The notes under the pieces: generated by a model
Seen by the model: the letters and a program-made list of their open reading frames with translations, nothing else
Told to the model about the DNA's origin: nothing
Database searches by the model: none
NCBI RefSeq assembly: GCF_900141765.1
Contig: NZ_FSRK01000001.1
Coordinates: 1,054,001 to 1,118,000, forward strand
Reading direction: 5' to 3'
Origin: Epilithonimonas zeae
Lineage (GTDB): Bacteria; Bacteroidota; Bacteroidia; Flavobacteriales; Weeksellaceae
Length of the DNA stretch: 64,000 nucleotides
In this document: piece by piece, positions 1 through 9,340 of the stretch
Layout: each line of letters starts with the position of its first letter
How positions within the stretch are numbered: position 1 is the stretch's first letter
Made by a program: the position numbers and the translations under genes

Positions 1-1
1 G

Positions 2-715
2 ACCTCTAAGGTTCTAAAAGAAAAAAGAGTCCTGAACATCTATCTCCCACAGAATTATGATAAGATCAAATCTTATCCTGTGATGTATATCTTGGACGGA
101 AGTATGAACGAGGATTTTCTTCATTTGGTGGGACTTCAGCAGTTTTTCAATATGTCATTTAAGATGCCGGATTTCATTATTGTTGGCATTGCAAATGTTG
201 ATAGAAAGAGAGATTTCACGTTTCATACAGATTTGAAAGATTTGCAGAAAGATTATCCTACGACTGGACATTCGGACAAATTTATTCAGTTTGTTGAAGA
301 CGAATTGCAGCCTTACATCGAAAAAAATTATAAGACTAATAAAACAAAATATGTGATCGGCCAATCATTGGGCGGGTTGGTTGCAACAGAAATTTTGCTA
401 AATAAGCCACAGCTTTTCACGCATTATTTCATCATCAGTCCAAGTCTTTGGTGGGATGACGAAAGTCTTTATAATAATGCAACTAAATTGATTTCTCAAC
501 AGAAAGATGATGAGCGATTCGTTTATATTTCTGTCGGGAAGCAGGAACATCCGATGATGGTAAAAGAAGCGGACGGATTATATCAAATTCTTAAAAATTC
601 CGGAAAAAAGAATTTAAAATTAGAATATAAATTAATGACGGATGATGGCCACGCGACCATTTTGCATAAAAGTATTTATGAAGGTTTTCTTAAATTATTT
701 CCTTCGAAAGACTAA
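2..715 (+). CDS. alpha/beta-hydrolase-fold esterase, 5' end cut by the window
   Basis: The frame is open from the second base, and the residues before the first possible start (a GTG at position 80) read like the core of a putative esterase (KRVLNIYLPQNY, then YPVMYILDG). The gene therefore starts outside the window. Visible family hallmarks are the nucleophile elbow GQSLGG, the following ISPSLWW segment, and a late DDGHAT that supplies the catalytic histidine. This matches the enterochelin-esterase/esterase D-like group, which cleaves ester bonds in siderophores, acyl-glycosides or similar small substrates. The true substrate cannot be read from sequence. Any signal peptide would lie in the missing part. 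It is followed by about 90 AT-rich bases holding the promoter of the next gene. Confidence 0.8.
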   Translation, partial: TSKVLKEKRVLNIYLPQNYDKIKSYPVMYILDGSMNEDFLHLVGLQQFFNMSFKMPDFIIVGIANVDRKRDFTFHTDLKDLQKDYPTTGHSDKFIQFVEDELQPYIEKNYKTNKTKYVIGQSLGGLVATEILLNKPQLFTHYFIISPSLWWDDESLYNNATKLISQQKDDERFVYISVGKQEHPMMVKEADGLYQILKNSGKKNLKLEYKLMTDDGHATILHKSIYEGFLKLFPSKD

Positions 716-784
716 TTTTGAATAATTAATAGAAATTTAAATTTTCGGTATTAAAATTGATAATTTTCGAAAGAAAATATTTTG

Positions 785-792
785 TAAATTTG
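785..792 (+). promoter_or_regulatory. Bacteroidota -7 box (TAAATTTG) for the GHMP kinase
   Basis: TAAATTTG fits the TAnnTTTG consensus exactly and lies 17 bases before the ATG. No convincing TTTG -33 element is seen at the usual spacing. Confidence 0.5.
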
Positions 793-809
793 CAATATCA
801 AAACACGAT

Positions 810-1736
810 ATGAACAACCCTTTATTTTACGCAAAAATTCTTTTGTTCGGTGAGTACGGCATCATTGAGGATTCTCAAGGTCTTACATTACCTTACAGTT
901 TTTATAAAGGAACATTGAAATTCTCAGATTTGGATAACGATTTTGAAAAAAAATCCAATCGATCTTTAGAAAAATATTCCAATTATCTTTCAGATTTAGA
1001 ATTGCCTTCCGACTATCAGCTGGATGTTAAATCGTTCCAATCAGATATTGCAAAAGGTTTATTTTTCGATTCTAATATTCCGCAGGGTTATGGTGTTGGA
1101 AGTTCTGGTGCTTTGGTGGCTGCGATTTTCGAAAAATATTCTTTCACAAAAAGAGAACCTGATACGATTTCCAAAAACGAACTAAAGGATTTGAAAATGA
1201 TTTTTGGTCAGTTGGAAAGTTATTTCCACGGAAAAAGTTCTGGCATCGACCCGTTAATTTGCTTTATGAATCTTCCGATTCTGATAGAGAGCAAAGAAAG
1301 TGTGGACAAAGTTGCTATCCCAAAAGAAGAATCGGGCAAAGGTGCAATTTTCTTGATTGATTCCGGAATAACTGGTGAAACCGGACCAATGATTCAGATT
1401 TTCTTTGAAAAGCTGAAAAACGAGGGTTTCCGTAAGACTTTGAAAGAAGAATTTATCCGTTACAATAACGCTTGTATCGACGCTTTCCTGAAAAAAGATA
1501 TGAATCCGTTTTTCCGTAATCTGAAGAAATTATCGGTCTGGGCTTATGAACATTTCCGCCCGATGATTCCTGAAAATCTTTTCAACATCTGGAAAAAAGG
1601 AATCGATTCCAATGCTTATTACCTGAAACTTTGTGGTAGTGGAGGTGGAGGTTACATTCTTGGCTTCTCCAAAGATTACGAAAAGGCGGAGAAAATGCTG
1701 GAAGGTTTTCACAAAGAAGTGATTTACAGATTCTAA
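810..1736 (+). CDS. GHMP kinase, probable mevalonate kinase
   Basis: 308-residue GHMP-superfamily kinase. The early AKILLFGEY segment (residues 8-16) is the mevalonate-kinase-type start. The ATP-binding motif PQGYGVGSSGAL is at about 91-102. GKSSGIDPL (about 141-149) places the expected catalytic Asp at 147, and the C-terminal glycine-rich motif CGSGGGG is at about 275-281. In Bacteroidota with the mevalonate route this enzyme makes phosphomevalonate for isoprenoids. That role is supported here by the UbiA-type prenyltransferase just downstream. No phosphomevalonate kinase or decarboxylase lies in the window. Phosphomevalonate or other GHMP substrates cannot be excluded. A hairpin with a T-run follows the stop, so transcription may drop before the next gene. 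Confidence 0.8.
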   Translation: MNNPLFYAKILLFGEYGIIEDSQGLTLPYSFYKGTLKFSDLDNDFEKKSNRSLEKYSNYLSDLELPSDYQLDVKSFQSDIAKGLFFDSNIPQGYGVGSSGALVAAIFEKYSFTKREPDTISKNELKDLKMIFGQLESYFHGKSSGIDPLICFMNLPILIESKESVDKVAIPKEESGKGAIFLIDSGITGETGPMIQIFFEKLKNEGFRKTLKEEFIRYNNACIDAFLKKDMNPFFRNLKKLSVWAYEHFRPMIPENLFNIWKKGIDSNAYYLKLCGSGGGGYILGFSKDYEKAEKMLEGFHKEVIYRF

Positions 1737-1758
1737 AATCAAAATATAAAAATAAAAG

Positions 1759-1793
1759 AACCCTTCTAGAGTGACTAATTCTGGAAGGGTTTT
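1759..1793 (+). terminator. rho-independent terminator after the GHMP kinase
   Basis: Inverted repeat with arms AACCCTTC and GAAGGGTT around an imperfect inner stem, followed by a T-rich tract. It sits between two same-strand genes about 70 bases apart. Confidence 0.7.
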
Positions 1794-1807
1794 TAAAATA
1801 GACAAAA

Positions 1808-2731
1808 ATGACCAACGAAACAAAACCTACTTCCCGAAATGCCCTGTACCGTGTTTCTCAGTTGATGGGTTTTCTTTTGGGTGCTCGTTTTTTTGTCGCC
1901 GTTCTGCTTCTTTTTGCATTGTATGTTTCCACGTTTTTCCTGTTCAATAGAGAAGAAAGTTTTAGGAATTTTGTCTTTGATTATAAGGTTCATTGTATCA
2001 TCATTTGCTCCGTTCTTAGTATTTTGGCAGGTGGAATTATCAATCGGTTTTATGATAAGGAAAAAGACCAATTAACCCAGCCTTTTCGTTCAAGATTGCA
2101 AAGTTTCCTCAAAGAAAAATACTTTCTAATAGCTTATGTCGTTCTCAATGCATTGTCGTTAGGATTAGCTATTTTTGTTTCACACAGAGTTTTCGTTTTC
2201 TTTCTGATTTATCAGTTTCTCATGTGGTTTTACAGTCACAAACTCAGCAAAATTATTGTCCTTAACAATTTCACTTTTGTTTCATTGACGTTGTATCCGT
2301 TCTTCGGAATGTTGATTTATTATCAGACATTTTCGCTCAAGATTTTGTTCCTTGCAATTTTTCTTTTCCTGATGTTATTTATCATCGATATTACAAAAGA
2401 TACATTGACAAAAAATGCCGATAAAATGTTTGGTTATGATACGATTGCGAACAGATTAGGATATCAAAGTACAAGGTCAATTCTGTTGATTTTACTGATA
2501 ATTACATTAGCAACTTCTATTATTTTAAGTGTTGGAATTGGCTTTAAAAATATTATTGCTTGGTACTTTTTATTAACGATAATCGTAATTATTGGAACTG
2601 TTTTTATGCTTTTCCGAAATCAGAAAAATGACAAATTTAAATCTCTGAATCTTCTTAGGCTGTGGATCTTCTTTGGAATTTTAGCAATGCTTTTCGATGG
2701 GATTTATCACAAATATCCTTGGTTGATTTAA
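1808..2731 (+). CDS. UbiA-family membrane prenyltransferase
   Basis: 307-residue polytopic membrane protein with 8-9 predicted hydrophobic segments. The first Asp-rich motif is N79-RFY-D83-KEK-D87, and the second is D194-ITK-D198 with D205. These motifs bind Mg-diphosphate of the prenyl donor in UbiA enzymes. Close homologues in Flavobacteriia are often named geranylgeranylglycerol-phosphate geranylgeranyltransferase, but the acceptor cannot be deduced from sequence. Placement behind a mevalonate-type kinase fits an isoprenoid role. Alternatives are a quinone or heme/carotenoid side-chain prenyltransferase. Family assignment is firm, substrate is not. Confidence 0.8.
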   Translation: MTNETKPTSRNALYRVSQLMGFLLGARFFVAVLLLFALYVSTFFLFNREESFRNFVFDYKVHCIIICSVLSILAGGIINRFYDKEKDQLTQPFRSRLQSFLKEKYFLIAYVVLNALSLGLAIFVSHRVFVFFLIYQFLMWFYSHKLSKIIVLNNFTFVSLTLYPFFGMLIYYQTFSLKILFLAIFLFLMLFIIDITKDTLTKNADKMFGYDTIANRLGYQSTRSILLILLIITLATSIILSVGIGFKNIIAWYFLLTIIVIIGTVFMLFRNQKNDKFKSLNLLRLWIFFGILAMLFDGIYHKYPWLI

Positions 2732-2788
2732 TTTTGTTAGGATAAAATCTGCCAAATTCGCAAAATCTGCAAGGTAATTGTTATTTGG

Positions 2789-2890
2789 GCAGCTTATTCC
2801 GCCTTCCGCTCCCAATCTTTTTTGTACACAATTTAGTTTCAATAGAATCTGAAGGTTGGCAAAAAAGGATTTCCGCTCAAGTCTGGCTGC
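2789..2890. repeat. REP-like intergenic inverted element
   Basis: Starts GCAGC and ends GCTGC, with an inner complementary pair (AATCTTTTTTG on the left, CAAAAAAGGATT on the right). The arms are imperfect and GC-richer than the flanks. The layout resembles the element near 41.24-41.34 kb. It lies between the convergent UbiA and nuclease genes. An intergenic palindromic repeat is inferred; whether it is dispersed needs a genome-wide search. Confidence 0.5.
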
Positions 2891-2944
2891 ATATCAATTA
2901 TTAGCCCTGAAAGGATATTCAATATAATATTTAGATTTAAAATT

Positions 2945-3739
2945 CTAGACAAAAATATCATTTAAAACTTTCGCTAATCGCAATCCGCCGTAAAGCAATT
3001 GTCTTTCAAGTGTGGATTCAAAACGGTAATTGTAATTATAACTTAATTTCGAATCTTTCGGAGTTTGATAATAGATTGAATTTGCAATTTTGTGGCTGTC
3101 AAACAACCATTCTTCTAGAGTTCCGTTTTGGATCTGTTTTACTTCATCCTTAGATTTTATGTCCAAAAGATTTGCAAATTCTGTATAAGTATATTTTTGG
3201 TCATCAACCAATTTGGAATCCCAAAGCGAATGCAAATTGGTATTTTGTCCAAAGTAAGTCACATTGATTTTGTTTCCTCCCAAATCTTCAGCTCTTCCAA
3301 CGTGCAACGGCTGGTGAAGGTCTCCAACTAAGTGAATCAGAAAAATTAAAGCTTCTTTTTTATCTTTATCGGAAACATTTTTGTCTTTGATTTTGTCAGA
3401 TAAAATTCTGATTTGAGTATAAAGATTCGGTGATTTCTGAACGGATAAAGAATCTTTGAACTGCTGAAAATTCTTTTGTGGATTGATGTTGACATAATGC
3501 CAAGACGAAGTTTCTTTCCAAACGCCTGTAGTATCAGATTTTATGAAATCTGGCCAGTTGGCGTAGTAAGCCATTTTCTGTTCTCCAAAGATTTTTTTTA
3601 TATTTCTTTGAGCTTTGGAACTCAAGTGATGTTGTGCGATTTCTGCTACAATTCTGTGTCCTGTCAATCCCCACGCAAAGGAGTAGAGTGATGATACAAT
3701 ACAAATTGCCAATGTGAATCTCGATAAAATACGTTTCAT
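2945..3739 (-). CDS. secreted S1/P1-type nuclease
   Basis: 264 residues with an N-terminal signal peptide ending ...YSFA, so the mature protein would begin WGLTGHRIVAEIA. The N-terminal Trp and following His are the first zinc ligands of S1/P1 nucleases. HLVGDLHQPLHVG supplies more zinc ligands, and an earlier W-H pair (ETSSWHYVNI) also matches the family. These tri-zinc enzymes cleave single-stranded DNA or RNA, and 3'-nucleotidase activity is common. The protein should act in the periplasm or outside the cell, possibly to scavenge phosphate and nucleosides. It is divergent from uvrA, with a good TATCTTTG box just upstream. Confidence 0.9.
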   Translation of the reverse strand: MKRILSRFTLAICIVSSLYSFAWGLTGHRIVAEIAQHHLSSKAQRNIKKIFGEQKMAYYANWPDFIKSDTTGVWKETSSWHYVNINPQKNFQQFKDSLSVQKSPNLYTQIRILSDKIKDKNVSDKDKKEALIFLIHLVGDLHQPLHVGRAEDLGGNKINVTYFGQNTNLHSLWDSKLVDDQKYTYTEFANLLDIKSKDEVKQIQNGTLEEWLFDSHKIANSIYYQTPKDSKLSYNYNYRFESTLERQLLYGGLRLAKVLNDIFV

Positions 3740-3762
3740 TTTTTTTGATTTATTTCAAGTTG

Positions 3763-3770
3763 CAAAGATA
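3763..3770 (-). promoter_or_regulatory. -7 box (TATCTTTG) for the S1/P1 nuclease
   Basis: Read on the minus strand, TATCTTTG matches TAnnTTTG exactly, about 24 bases before the nuclease start. A TTTG lies 24 bases further upstream, somewhat wider than usual. Confidence 0.5.
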
Positions 3771-3859
3771 GTTTTACCCATAGTTTTATTCTCACAAAAT
3801 CATTGTTAAATATTATTAAACTTAAGTTAAGCTAACGTGCAATCGTCGATTAATTTCCG

Positions 3860-3867
3860 TATTTTTG
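3860..3867 (+). promoter_or_regulatory. -7 box (TATTTTTG) for uvrA
   Basis: TATTTTTG lies 25 bases before the uvrA ATG in the divergent intergenic region. A perfect 10-bp palindrome (AACTTAAGTT, 3819-3828) lies about 30 bases upstream. No known SOS box is recognisable. Confidence 0.5.
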
Positions 3868-3892
3868 CGTTTTCCCAGAATGAGACTTTTCA

Positions 3893-6721
3893 ATGAAGAA
3901 TAATCAAGAATTTATCGAAATTTACGGTGCCAGAGAACACAATCTCAAGAATATATCTGTAAAAATCCCAAGGAACGAATTGGTTGTTATCACAGGGCTT
4001 TCCGGAAGTGGAAAATCCTCTTTGGCTTTTGATACGATTTTTGCCGAAGGACAACGCCGTTACATCGAAACGTTTTCCGCTTATGCTAGGCAGTTTTTAG
4101 GCGGTTTGGAACGACCTGATGTTGATAAAATCGAAGGATTATCGCCGGTAATTGCCATCGAGCAGAAAACAACCAACAAAAATCCACGTTCAACTGTTGG
4201 AACGATTACGGAGTTGTATGATTTTCTGAGACTTCTGTTTGCCAGAGTTTCAGATGCTTATTCTATGAGTTCTGGAAAAAGATTGGTTAGTTACACAGAA
4301 GACCAGATTCTGGAAACCATCAAAGATAATTTCAAAGGGAAAAAAGTTTATCTATTGGCGCCGGTCGTACGTTCCAGAAAAGGGCATTACCACGAATTGT
4401 TCATCCATCTTTCCAAAAAAGGTTATTCTCAGGCCAGAATAGATGGTGTTTTACAAGACATCGAGTATGATTTGAAACTGGATAGATATAAAACCCACGA
4501 TATCGAAGTGGTGATTGACCGTTGGATCATCGGAGAAAATGCTACTGAACTTAGAATGCAAAAATCTCTGAAAACCGCTTCTGATATGGGCGAAGGATTG
4601 ATTGCAATTCAGGAAATGGGAAGTGAAGAAATTCATTTTTTCAGTAAGAATCTGATGGACGATATTACGGGAGATTCGATGGCATTGCCGGAACCGAATA
4701 CGTTCTCATTTAACTCACCGAAAGGAAGTTGCGAAACGTGCAAAGGTCTTGGAACCATCAAAAAAGTGAACACCGACTATTTTGTAGAAAATGATAAATT
4801 GTCAATCAACCAAGGCGCATTGTTGCCTTTGGAACAGCTGAAATCCAACAAATGGATTCTGTCTCAAATCAAATCAATTCTTGAAATTTTTGATCTAAGT
4901 TTGACAACCCCATTCAAAGATATTCCAAAAGAAGCTTTGGATTACATCTATTATGGTTACAGCAGCGACATTACCAAAGAACTGAAACACGCCGGAATTT
5001 CCAAAAAAATCAAAATCAATTTCGAAGGTTTGGTAAAAATCCTCGAAGAGATTGTTGAAGAAAGAGAAAATTACGACGCGGTTTTAGTGGAACGAAATTT
5101 CACAACGGAAGAAATTTGTCCGACTTGTAAAGGTGCGCGTCTTCGTCAGGAAAGTCTGAGTTTCAAAATCGATGGAAAAAATATTGCTGAAGTTAATGGA
5201 TTGTCTCTGCTCGATTTCAAAGATTGGTTGGCGGATGTGAAGGATAAATTCAGTGATAAAAATAAAATCATTGCACACGAAATTCTGAAAGAAATCGAAA
5301 CCAGATTGCAGTTCCTTTTGGATGTCGGTTTGGATTATCTGAGTCTCAGCAGAAGCTCGAAAACACTTTCCGGAGGAGAATCTCAGAGGATTCGTCTGGC
5401 GACTCAAATTGGTTCTCAATTGGTGAACGTTCTTTATATTCTGGATGAACCTTCTATTGGTCTTCACCAACGAGACAACGAAAGATTGATTAATTCCCTG
5501 AAACATCTTCGTGATATCGGGAATTCGGTTTTGGTGGTGGAGCACGACAAGGATATGATTCTGGAAGCTGACCACGTTTTGGATATTGGTCCGAAAGCTG
5601 GGAAATTCGGTGGAGAAATTCTTTGGCAAGGCCATCCGAAAGACATCAAAAAAGCTAATACAATCACAGCTGATTATATCACCGGAAAACGAAAAATAGA
5701 AATTCCTGCCGAACGTAGAAAAGGAAATGGAAAATCAATCGTTCTGAAAGGTACGACCGGAAATAATTTGAAAAATGTAACGCTTGAGATTCCGCTAGGA
5801 AAATTGGTAGTAGTTTCAGGAATTTCTGGAAGTGGAAAGTCTTCATTGATTAACGGAACTTTGTACCCGATTCTGAATCGTCATTTTTACAGGGCAATTC
5901 AGGAACCTTTACCATACAAAAGTATCGAAGGCATCGACAATATCGACAAAATTGTAGATGTTGACCAAAGTCCAATTGGTAGAACACCACGCTCAAATCC
6001 TGCGACTTACACGGGAATGTTCACAGATATCCGAAATCTTTTCGCTGAATTGCCGGAAAGTAAAATCCGGGGTTACAAAGCCGGACGTTTTTCTTTCAAT
6101 GTGAAAGGCGGAAGATGCGAAACCTGTCAAGGAGGCGGTTTGAAAGTCATTGAAATGAATTTCCTGCCGGATGTTTATGTTCATTGCGAAACCTGCCACG
6201 GAAAACGTTTCAACCGTGAAACTCTGGAAGTTCGTTACAAAGGAAAATCGATTTCCGATGTTTTGGATATGACTATTAACGAAGCTGTAGAATTCTTCCA
6301 GCCAATTCCGAAAATCTTTAATAAAGTAAAGACTTTAAAAGATGTTGGTCTGGGTTATATCACAATTGGGCAACAATCCACAACTTTGAGTGGAGGAGAA
6401 GCACAACGTGTAAAATTGGCAACCGAACTGTCCAAAAAACAAACTGGAAATACACTTTATATTCTAGATGAGCCAACAACAGGGCTTCATTTCGAAGATG
6501 TAAAAATCCTGATGGAAGCTATCGAACAATTGGTAGAATTAGGAAACTCTTTCATCATCATTGAACATAATATGGATGTTATCAAACTCGCGGACCACAT
6601 TATTGATGTTGGTCCAGAAGGCGGAAAGCACGGCGGGCAGATCATTGCAGAAGGCACACCGGAGGAGATTATCAAATCTAAGAAAAGTCTGACGGCTAAG
6701 TTTTTGAAGAAAGAGCTTTAG
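3893..6721 (+). CDS. uvrA: excinuclease ABC subunit UvrA
   Basis: 942 residues, the normal length for UvrA, the damage-sensing ATPase of nucleotide excision repair that loads UvrB. Two ABC modules are visible. The first Walker A is GLSGSGKSS (residues 35-43), and the second is GISGSGKSS in the C-terminal half. Each has an LSGGE(S/A)QR signature and an ILDEP Walker B. The interrupted zinc fingers are present: CETCKG with CPTCKG in the first half, and CETCQG with CETCHG in the second. The start is the first ATG after a TATTTTTG box. A lipoprotein gene follows after one base. Confidence 0.97.
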   Translation: MKNNQEFIEIYGAREHNLKNISVKIPRNELVVITGLSGSGKSSLAFDTIFAEGQRRYIETFSAYARQFLGGLERPDVDKIEGLSPVIAIEQKTTNKNPRSTVGTITELYDFLRLLFARVSDAYSMSSGKRLVSYTEDQILETIKDNFKGKKVYLLAPVVRSRKGHYHELFIHLSKKGYSQARIDGVLQDIEYDLKLDRYKTHDIEVVIDRWIIGENATELRMQKSLKTASDMGEGLIAIQEMGSEEIHFFSKNLMDDITGDSMALPEPNTFSFNSPKGSCETCKGLGTIKKVNTDYFVENDKLSINQGALLPLEQLKSNKWILSQIKSILEIFDLSLTTPFKDIPKEALDYIYYGYSSDITKELKHAGISKKIKINFEGLVKILEEIVEERENYDAVLVERNFTTEEICPTCKGARLRQESLSFKIDGKNIAEVNGLSLLDFKDWLADVKDKFSDKNKIIAHEILKEIETRLQFLLDVGLDYLSLSRSSKTLSGGESQRIRLATQIGSQLVNVLYILDEPSIGLHQRDNERLINSLKHLRDIGNSVLVVEHDKDMILEADHVLDIGPKAGKFGGEILWQGHPKDIKKANTITADYITGKRKIEIPAERRKGNGKSIVLKGTTGNNLKNVTLEIPLGKLVVVSGISGSGKSSLINGTLYPILNRHFYRAIQEPLPYKSIEGIDNIDKIVDVDQSPIGRTPRSNPATYTGMFTDIRNLFAELPESKIRGYKAGRFSFNVKGGRCETCQGGGLKVIEMNFLPDVYVHCETCHGKRFNRETLEVRYKGKSISDVLDMTINEAVEFFQPIPKIFNKVKTLKDVGLGYITIGQQSTTLSGGEAQRVKLATELSKKQTGNTLYILDEPTTGLHFEDVKILMEAIEQLVELGNSFIIIEHNMDVIKLADHIIDVGPEGGKHGGQIIAEGTPEEIIKSKKSLTAKFLKKEL

Positions 6722-6722
6722 A

Positions 6723-7664
6723 ATGAATAGTAAAATCAAAAACAGCTTAAAATTTTTACTGATTTTCTCAGTGATGTTTTCTTGCAAAAAAGAAGAGCCA
6801 AAAACTTCTGAGAACTTAGTTGGTAGCGATACAATTTCAGTTAAGAATTCTCAAGAAGAATCTTTTAAGCCAATTGATACAACTTGTTCAGCAAAGAATA
6901 CGACTCAAGATTATATTCTCTCACTTCAGTGGTACCAGAAGAAAACTGAAAAAGATGCAACTAATGATTTACCTGAGCGGAACGATAGATTGTACGATGA
7001 TTATTCAAAAATACGTAATCAATATATTGCTTGTTTAAATAATGCTGAGAGCAAAATATTAGAAGAATATGTTAATTATTATGATTCTGAAAGCGATAGT
7101 TATAAGTTTCCTGAAAATGTGAAAAAACTTAAATCTGAGCTTGAAAAAGCAGGTCTTGAATTTTGGGAAATTGGCGAAGGTTATACGGAAATCCGATCGT
7201 TGCCCAATCATTATTATTCTATTTTCAAAGATAAGGTAACTGCAGATTACGAAACTTATATTTATCAGTTGTCGAAAGAAGAAGAAGTTTTGTATCAAGG
7301 CGATGCCGCTCTTAATATCTCTTGGAAAGAATTAGGAAACAGAACCATATTCTGGGAAAATTTTGTCAAAAAATATCCAAAAAGTCCTTTGGTTTCTAAT
7401 GCTAAAGAATTTTATAATAATTACTTATACGATTATCTTTTCGGCTTGGATAATACTTCAACTTTTAACCTTATTGGCGAAGTCAATTATGGCTTGAATG
7501 AGGAAAATAAAATGGAATTTAGAAGATTCCTCAAAGAAAATCCAAATTCTAACACAGCAAAAAAAGTAAAACAATTAATAGAACTTTTTGACTCCAAAAT
7601 TTCTTATGAGGAAATCCAAAAACGGATTAATCTAGAAGAAAGAAACTGGGAAAAATATCCATAG
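6723..7664 (+). CDS. hypothetical lipoprotein
   Basis: 313 residues. It begins with a lipoprotein signal peptide whose lipobox is VMFSC (Cys21), followed by a KKEE stretch. The remainder is polar, rich in Glu, Lys, Asn and Tyr, and predicted mainly helical. No enzyme motif is recognised. KKYPKSPLVSNA and KENPNSNTAKKV are reminiscent of TPR/tol-pal-like helical repeats, which is only suggestive. The start lies one base after the uvrA stop, so it may be co-transcribed with uvrA. It is the first of four consecutive small envelope-protein genes. Function unknown. Confidence 0.7.
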   Translation: MNSKIKNSLKFLLIFSVMFSCKKEEPKTSENLVGSDTISVKNSQEESFKPIDTTCSAKNTTQDYILSLQWYQKKTEKDATNDLPERNDRLYDDYSKIRNQYIACLNNAESKILEEYVNYYDSESDSYKFPENVKKLKSELEKAGLEFWEIGEGYTEIRSLPNHYYSIFKDKVTADYETYIYQLSKEEEVLYQGDAALNISWKELGNRTIFWENFVKKYPKSPLVSNAKEFYNNYLYDYLFGLDNTSTFNLIGEVNYGLNEENKMEFRRFLKENPNSNTAKKVKQLIELFDSKISYEEIQKRINLEERNWEKYP

Positions 7665-7720
7665 CGGAAACAAAAATTATAATTGGTATCAGATTTGTCA
7701 TTCTGTAAAAAAAAGCAGTT

Positions 7721-7912
7721 ATGAAATCATTTAAATTTTATTTGGCAACAATTATTTTTTCTTTAAGTTTTGCCGCTTGTGCAGCGCCACCAAGACCACC
7801 GAAGCCGCCAAAACACCCAAGGCATGGCGCCAAACCAATGCCACCTGGACAAGCCAAAAAAATCTACGGAACCAAGTCTGCAAAGCCTTTTGCTCCGGGA
7901 CAAAACAAATAA
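7721..7912 (+). CDS. small proline-rich lipoprotein
   Basis: 63 residues. A signal peptide ends in a lipobox-like SFAAC (Cys20). The mature part is short and very rich in Pro, Lys and Gly (PPRPPKPPKHP, later PMPPGQAKK and PFAPGQNK). Such tails are probably unstructured and could bind cell-wall or metal ligands; no function is known to me. A hairpin terminator follows immediately, so it is probably the end of its transcript. Composition (low complexity) makes homology calls unreliable, but the signal peptide and terminator support a real gene. Confidence 0.65.
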   Translation: MKSFKFYLATIIFSLSFAACAAPPRPPKPPKHPRHGAKPMPPGQAKKIYGTKSAKPFAPGQNK

Positions 7913-7921
7913 ATAGACATC

Positions 7922-7952
7922 AAGGATTTTGAAATTTCAGAATCCTTTTTTA
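7922..7952 (+). terminator. rho-independent terminator
   Basis: AAGGATT and AATCCTT arms around a 12-base loop, followed by a T-rich run. It follows the proline-rich lipoprotein gene. Confidence 0.7.
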
Positions 7953-7978
7953 TTTTTAAATCATTAAACAAAATACAA

Positions 7979-8797
7979 ATGAAGAAATGTTTTGTCCAAA
8001 TAATAATCTGTTTAATCTTGGTTTCGTGTCAGAAAAAAGAAACTGTTTCAAAGAATCTTCCCACAAAAATAGAAGATAAAGTGGTAAGCGAAAAAAAATA
8101 TGAATTCGATAAAAATTCAGTTTTTGGGGTTTATCAGTTGACGGACAAAGATTTCGCAATCTGCATTCCGGTTCAGTTTGACAACCGAGATTTGCCATTA
8201 TCTAAAGAGTATGAAGATTTTTTAAAGAAGGATTCTCTGCCGTGGATTTATGGGAAAGATATGAAAGATTATAAATATTATGATACCTTGCATATCGACA
8301 GATTGATTTATAACAAGAGATTTGAAAATGTCTTCAGGAAAAAGATGAAAGACAGTTTGTTCGTCTATGGGACAAAATCTGGACAGCTGTGTAAAATAAA
8401 AAAAGTCGTTTTTCAATCCAACGACTGCGGAAACGACTATATCGCATACATTTTGGATTTTAATCAAAAGATAAGTGGAAATCCTCTAATCGCTTCTGAG
8501 AAAGAGATTCCTCTAAATTATAACAATGACAATTCTTTAATTAATCCAAAAATCAAGAAGTTTGCGACAAAAGAAAGTACAGAAACGATGTACGGAGTCG
8601 GAAAGTACAATCCCATTATTTTTTCTAATTACAATAATTTGTATTTCACTTATTACGATGATTTCAAATGGTATAACAAAGATTCCGGTTCAGATTGTCA
8701 GTTCCCTGAACGTGCTGTTTTTGAAGTTGATTCGCAGGGGAAAATAAAAACGCTTTGGAGTTCAGAAATGGATCTTCTAGGCCTGCCTTGTTTATAA
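7979..8797 (+). CDS. hypothetical lipoprotein
   Basis: 272 residues with a lipoprotein signal peptide (LVSC, Cys17) followed by QKKE. The mature protein is mixed alpha/beta by composition, with many aromatic residues and paired Cys late in the chain (CKIKK, SNDCGNDY, SDCQFP, LPCL). No family is recognised. It lies after a terminator and before a promoter box, so it is probably transcribed alone. Function unknown; outer-membrane or periplasmic lipoprotein location is inferred. Confidence 0.65.
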   Translation: MKKCFVQIIICLILVSCQKKETVSKNLPTKIEDKVVSEKKYEFDKNSVFGVYQLTDKDFAICIPVQFDNRDLPLSKEYEDFLKKDSLPWIYGKDMKDYKYYDTLHIDRLIYNKRFENVFRKKMKDSLFVYGTKSGQLCKIKKVVFQSNDCGNDYIAYILDFNQKISGNPLIASEKEIPLNYNNDNSLINPKIKKFATKESTETMYGVGKYNPIIFSNYNNLYFTYYDDFKWYNKDSGSDCQFPERAVFEVDSQGKIKTLWSSEMDLLGLPCL

Positions 8798-8865
8798 TTC
8801 TAATTTCTAATGTTAAATTTTCACTTTCAATGTTAATTTAATATTAACTAATTGTAAAATTTACG

Positions 8866-8873
8866 TAACTTTG
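8866..8873 (+). promoter_or_regulatory. -7 box (TAACTTTG)
   Basis: TAACTTTG matches TAnnTTTG, 40 bases before the ATG of the next secreted protein. No clear -33 element. Confidence 0.45.
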
Positions 8874-8913
8874 TCGTAACATTAGATAAGTAATAACTTA
8901 AAATCAATTGATT

Positions 8914-9309
8914 ATGGACAAGAAAATGCTAGCGTTATCAATATTTTTATTTGGATTTTTAGGAACGCTAAACTTAGTAAAAGCTCAATCGACAGACAAT
9001 AATATACAGGAAGTTTTCCTTAATTCCGGCGATGGTTTCGGGGAACTGAGAAAATTGTTGAAGGATAATTTTGATTTTACCAATCAGGATTACAAGGAAG
9101 GAATTGTAAATTCCAATGTTAGATTCAGTCTTTCTCAGGATGGGAAAATCACCAATGTTCGCGCTAACGGCGACTGCAAAAACGTGAGCAAAGAAATCGA
9201 AAATGTTTTGTCACATCTGCTTTACAAAGTAGATATGGACAAACTGAGCCAAAAAATGGTAGCATCATCTTATGTAATGCCAGTTAGCGTTACAATTGAT
9301 AACCGATAA
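8914..9309 (+). CDS. small secreted protein of unknown function
   Basis: 131 residues from the ATG at 8914; an upstream in-frame TTG is less likely because MDKKMLALSIFLFG starts a normal signal peptide ending LVKAQ. The mature domain contains NSNVRFSLSQDGKITNVRANG and ends PVSVTIDNR. That layout (beta strand, DGKI turn, VxVTI strand) is like the TonB C-terminal/energy-transducer fold common in small Bacteroidota periplasmic proteins. The resemblance is weak and the call stays hypothetical. A strong terminator follows. Confidence 0.65.
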   Translation: MDKKMLALSIFLFGFLGTLNLVKAQSTDNNIQEVFLNSGDGFGELRKLLKDNFDFTNQDYKEGIVNSNVRFSLSQDGKITNVRANGDCKNVSKEIENVLSHLLYKVDMDKLSQKMVASSYVMPVSVTIDNR

Positions 9310-9340
9310 AAGTTTAAAAGTTTAAAATTGTTAGGAAAAA

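Noticed and set aside
5084-5635. Long open frame on the minus strand inside uvrA
   Set aside because: It lies fully within the conserved uvrA coding region, has no start signal and reads low-complexity aromatic/Arg-rich sequence.
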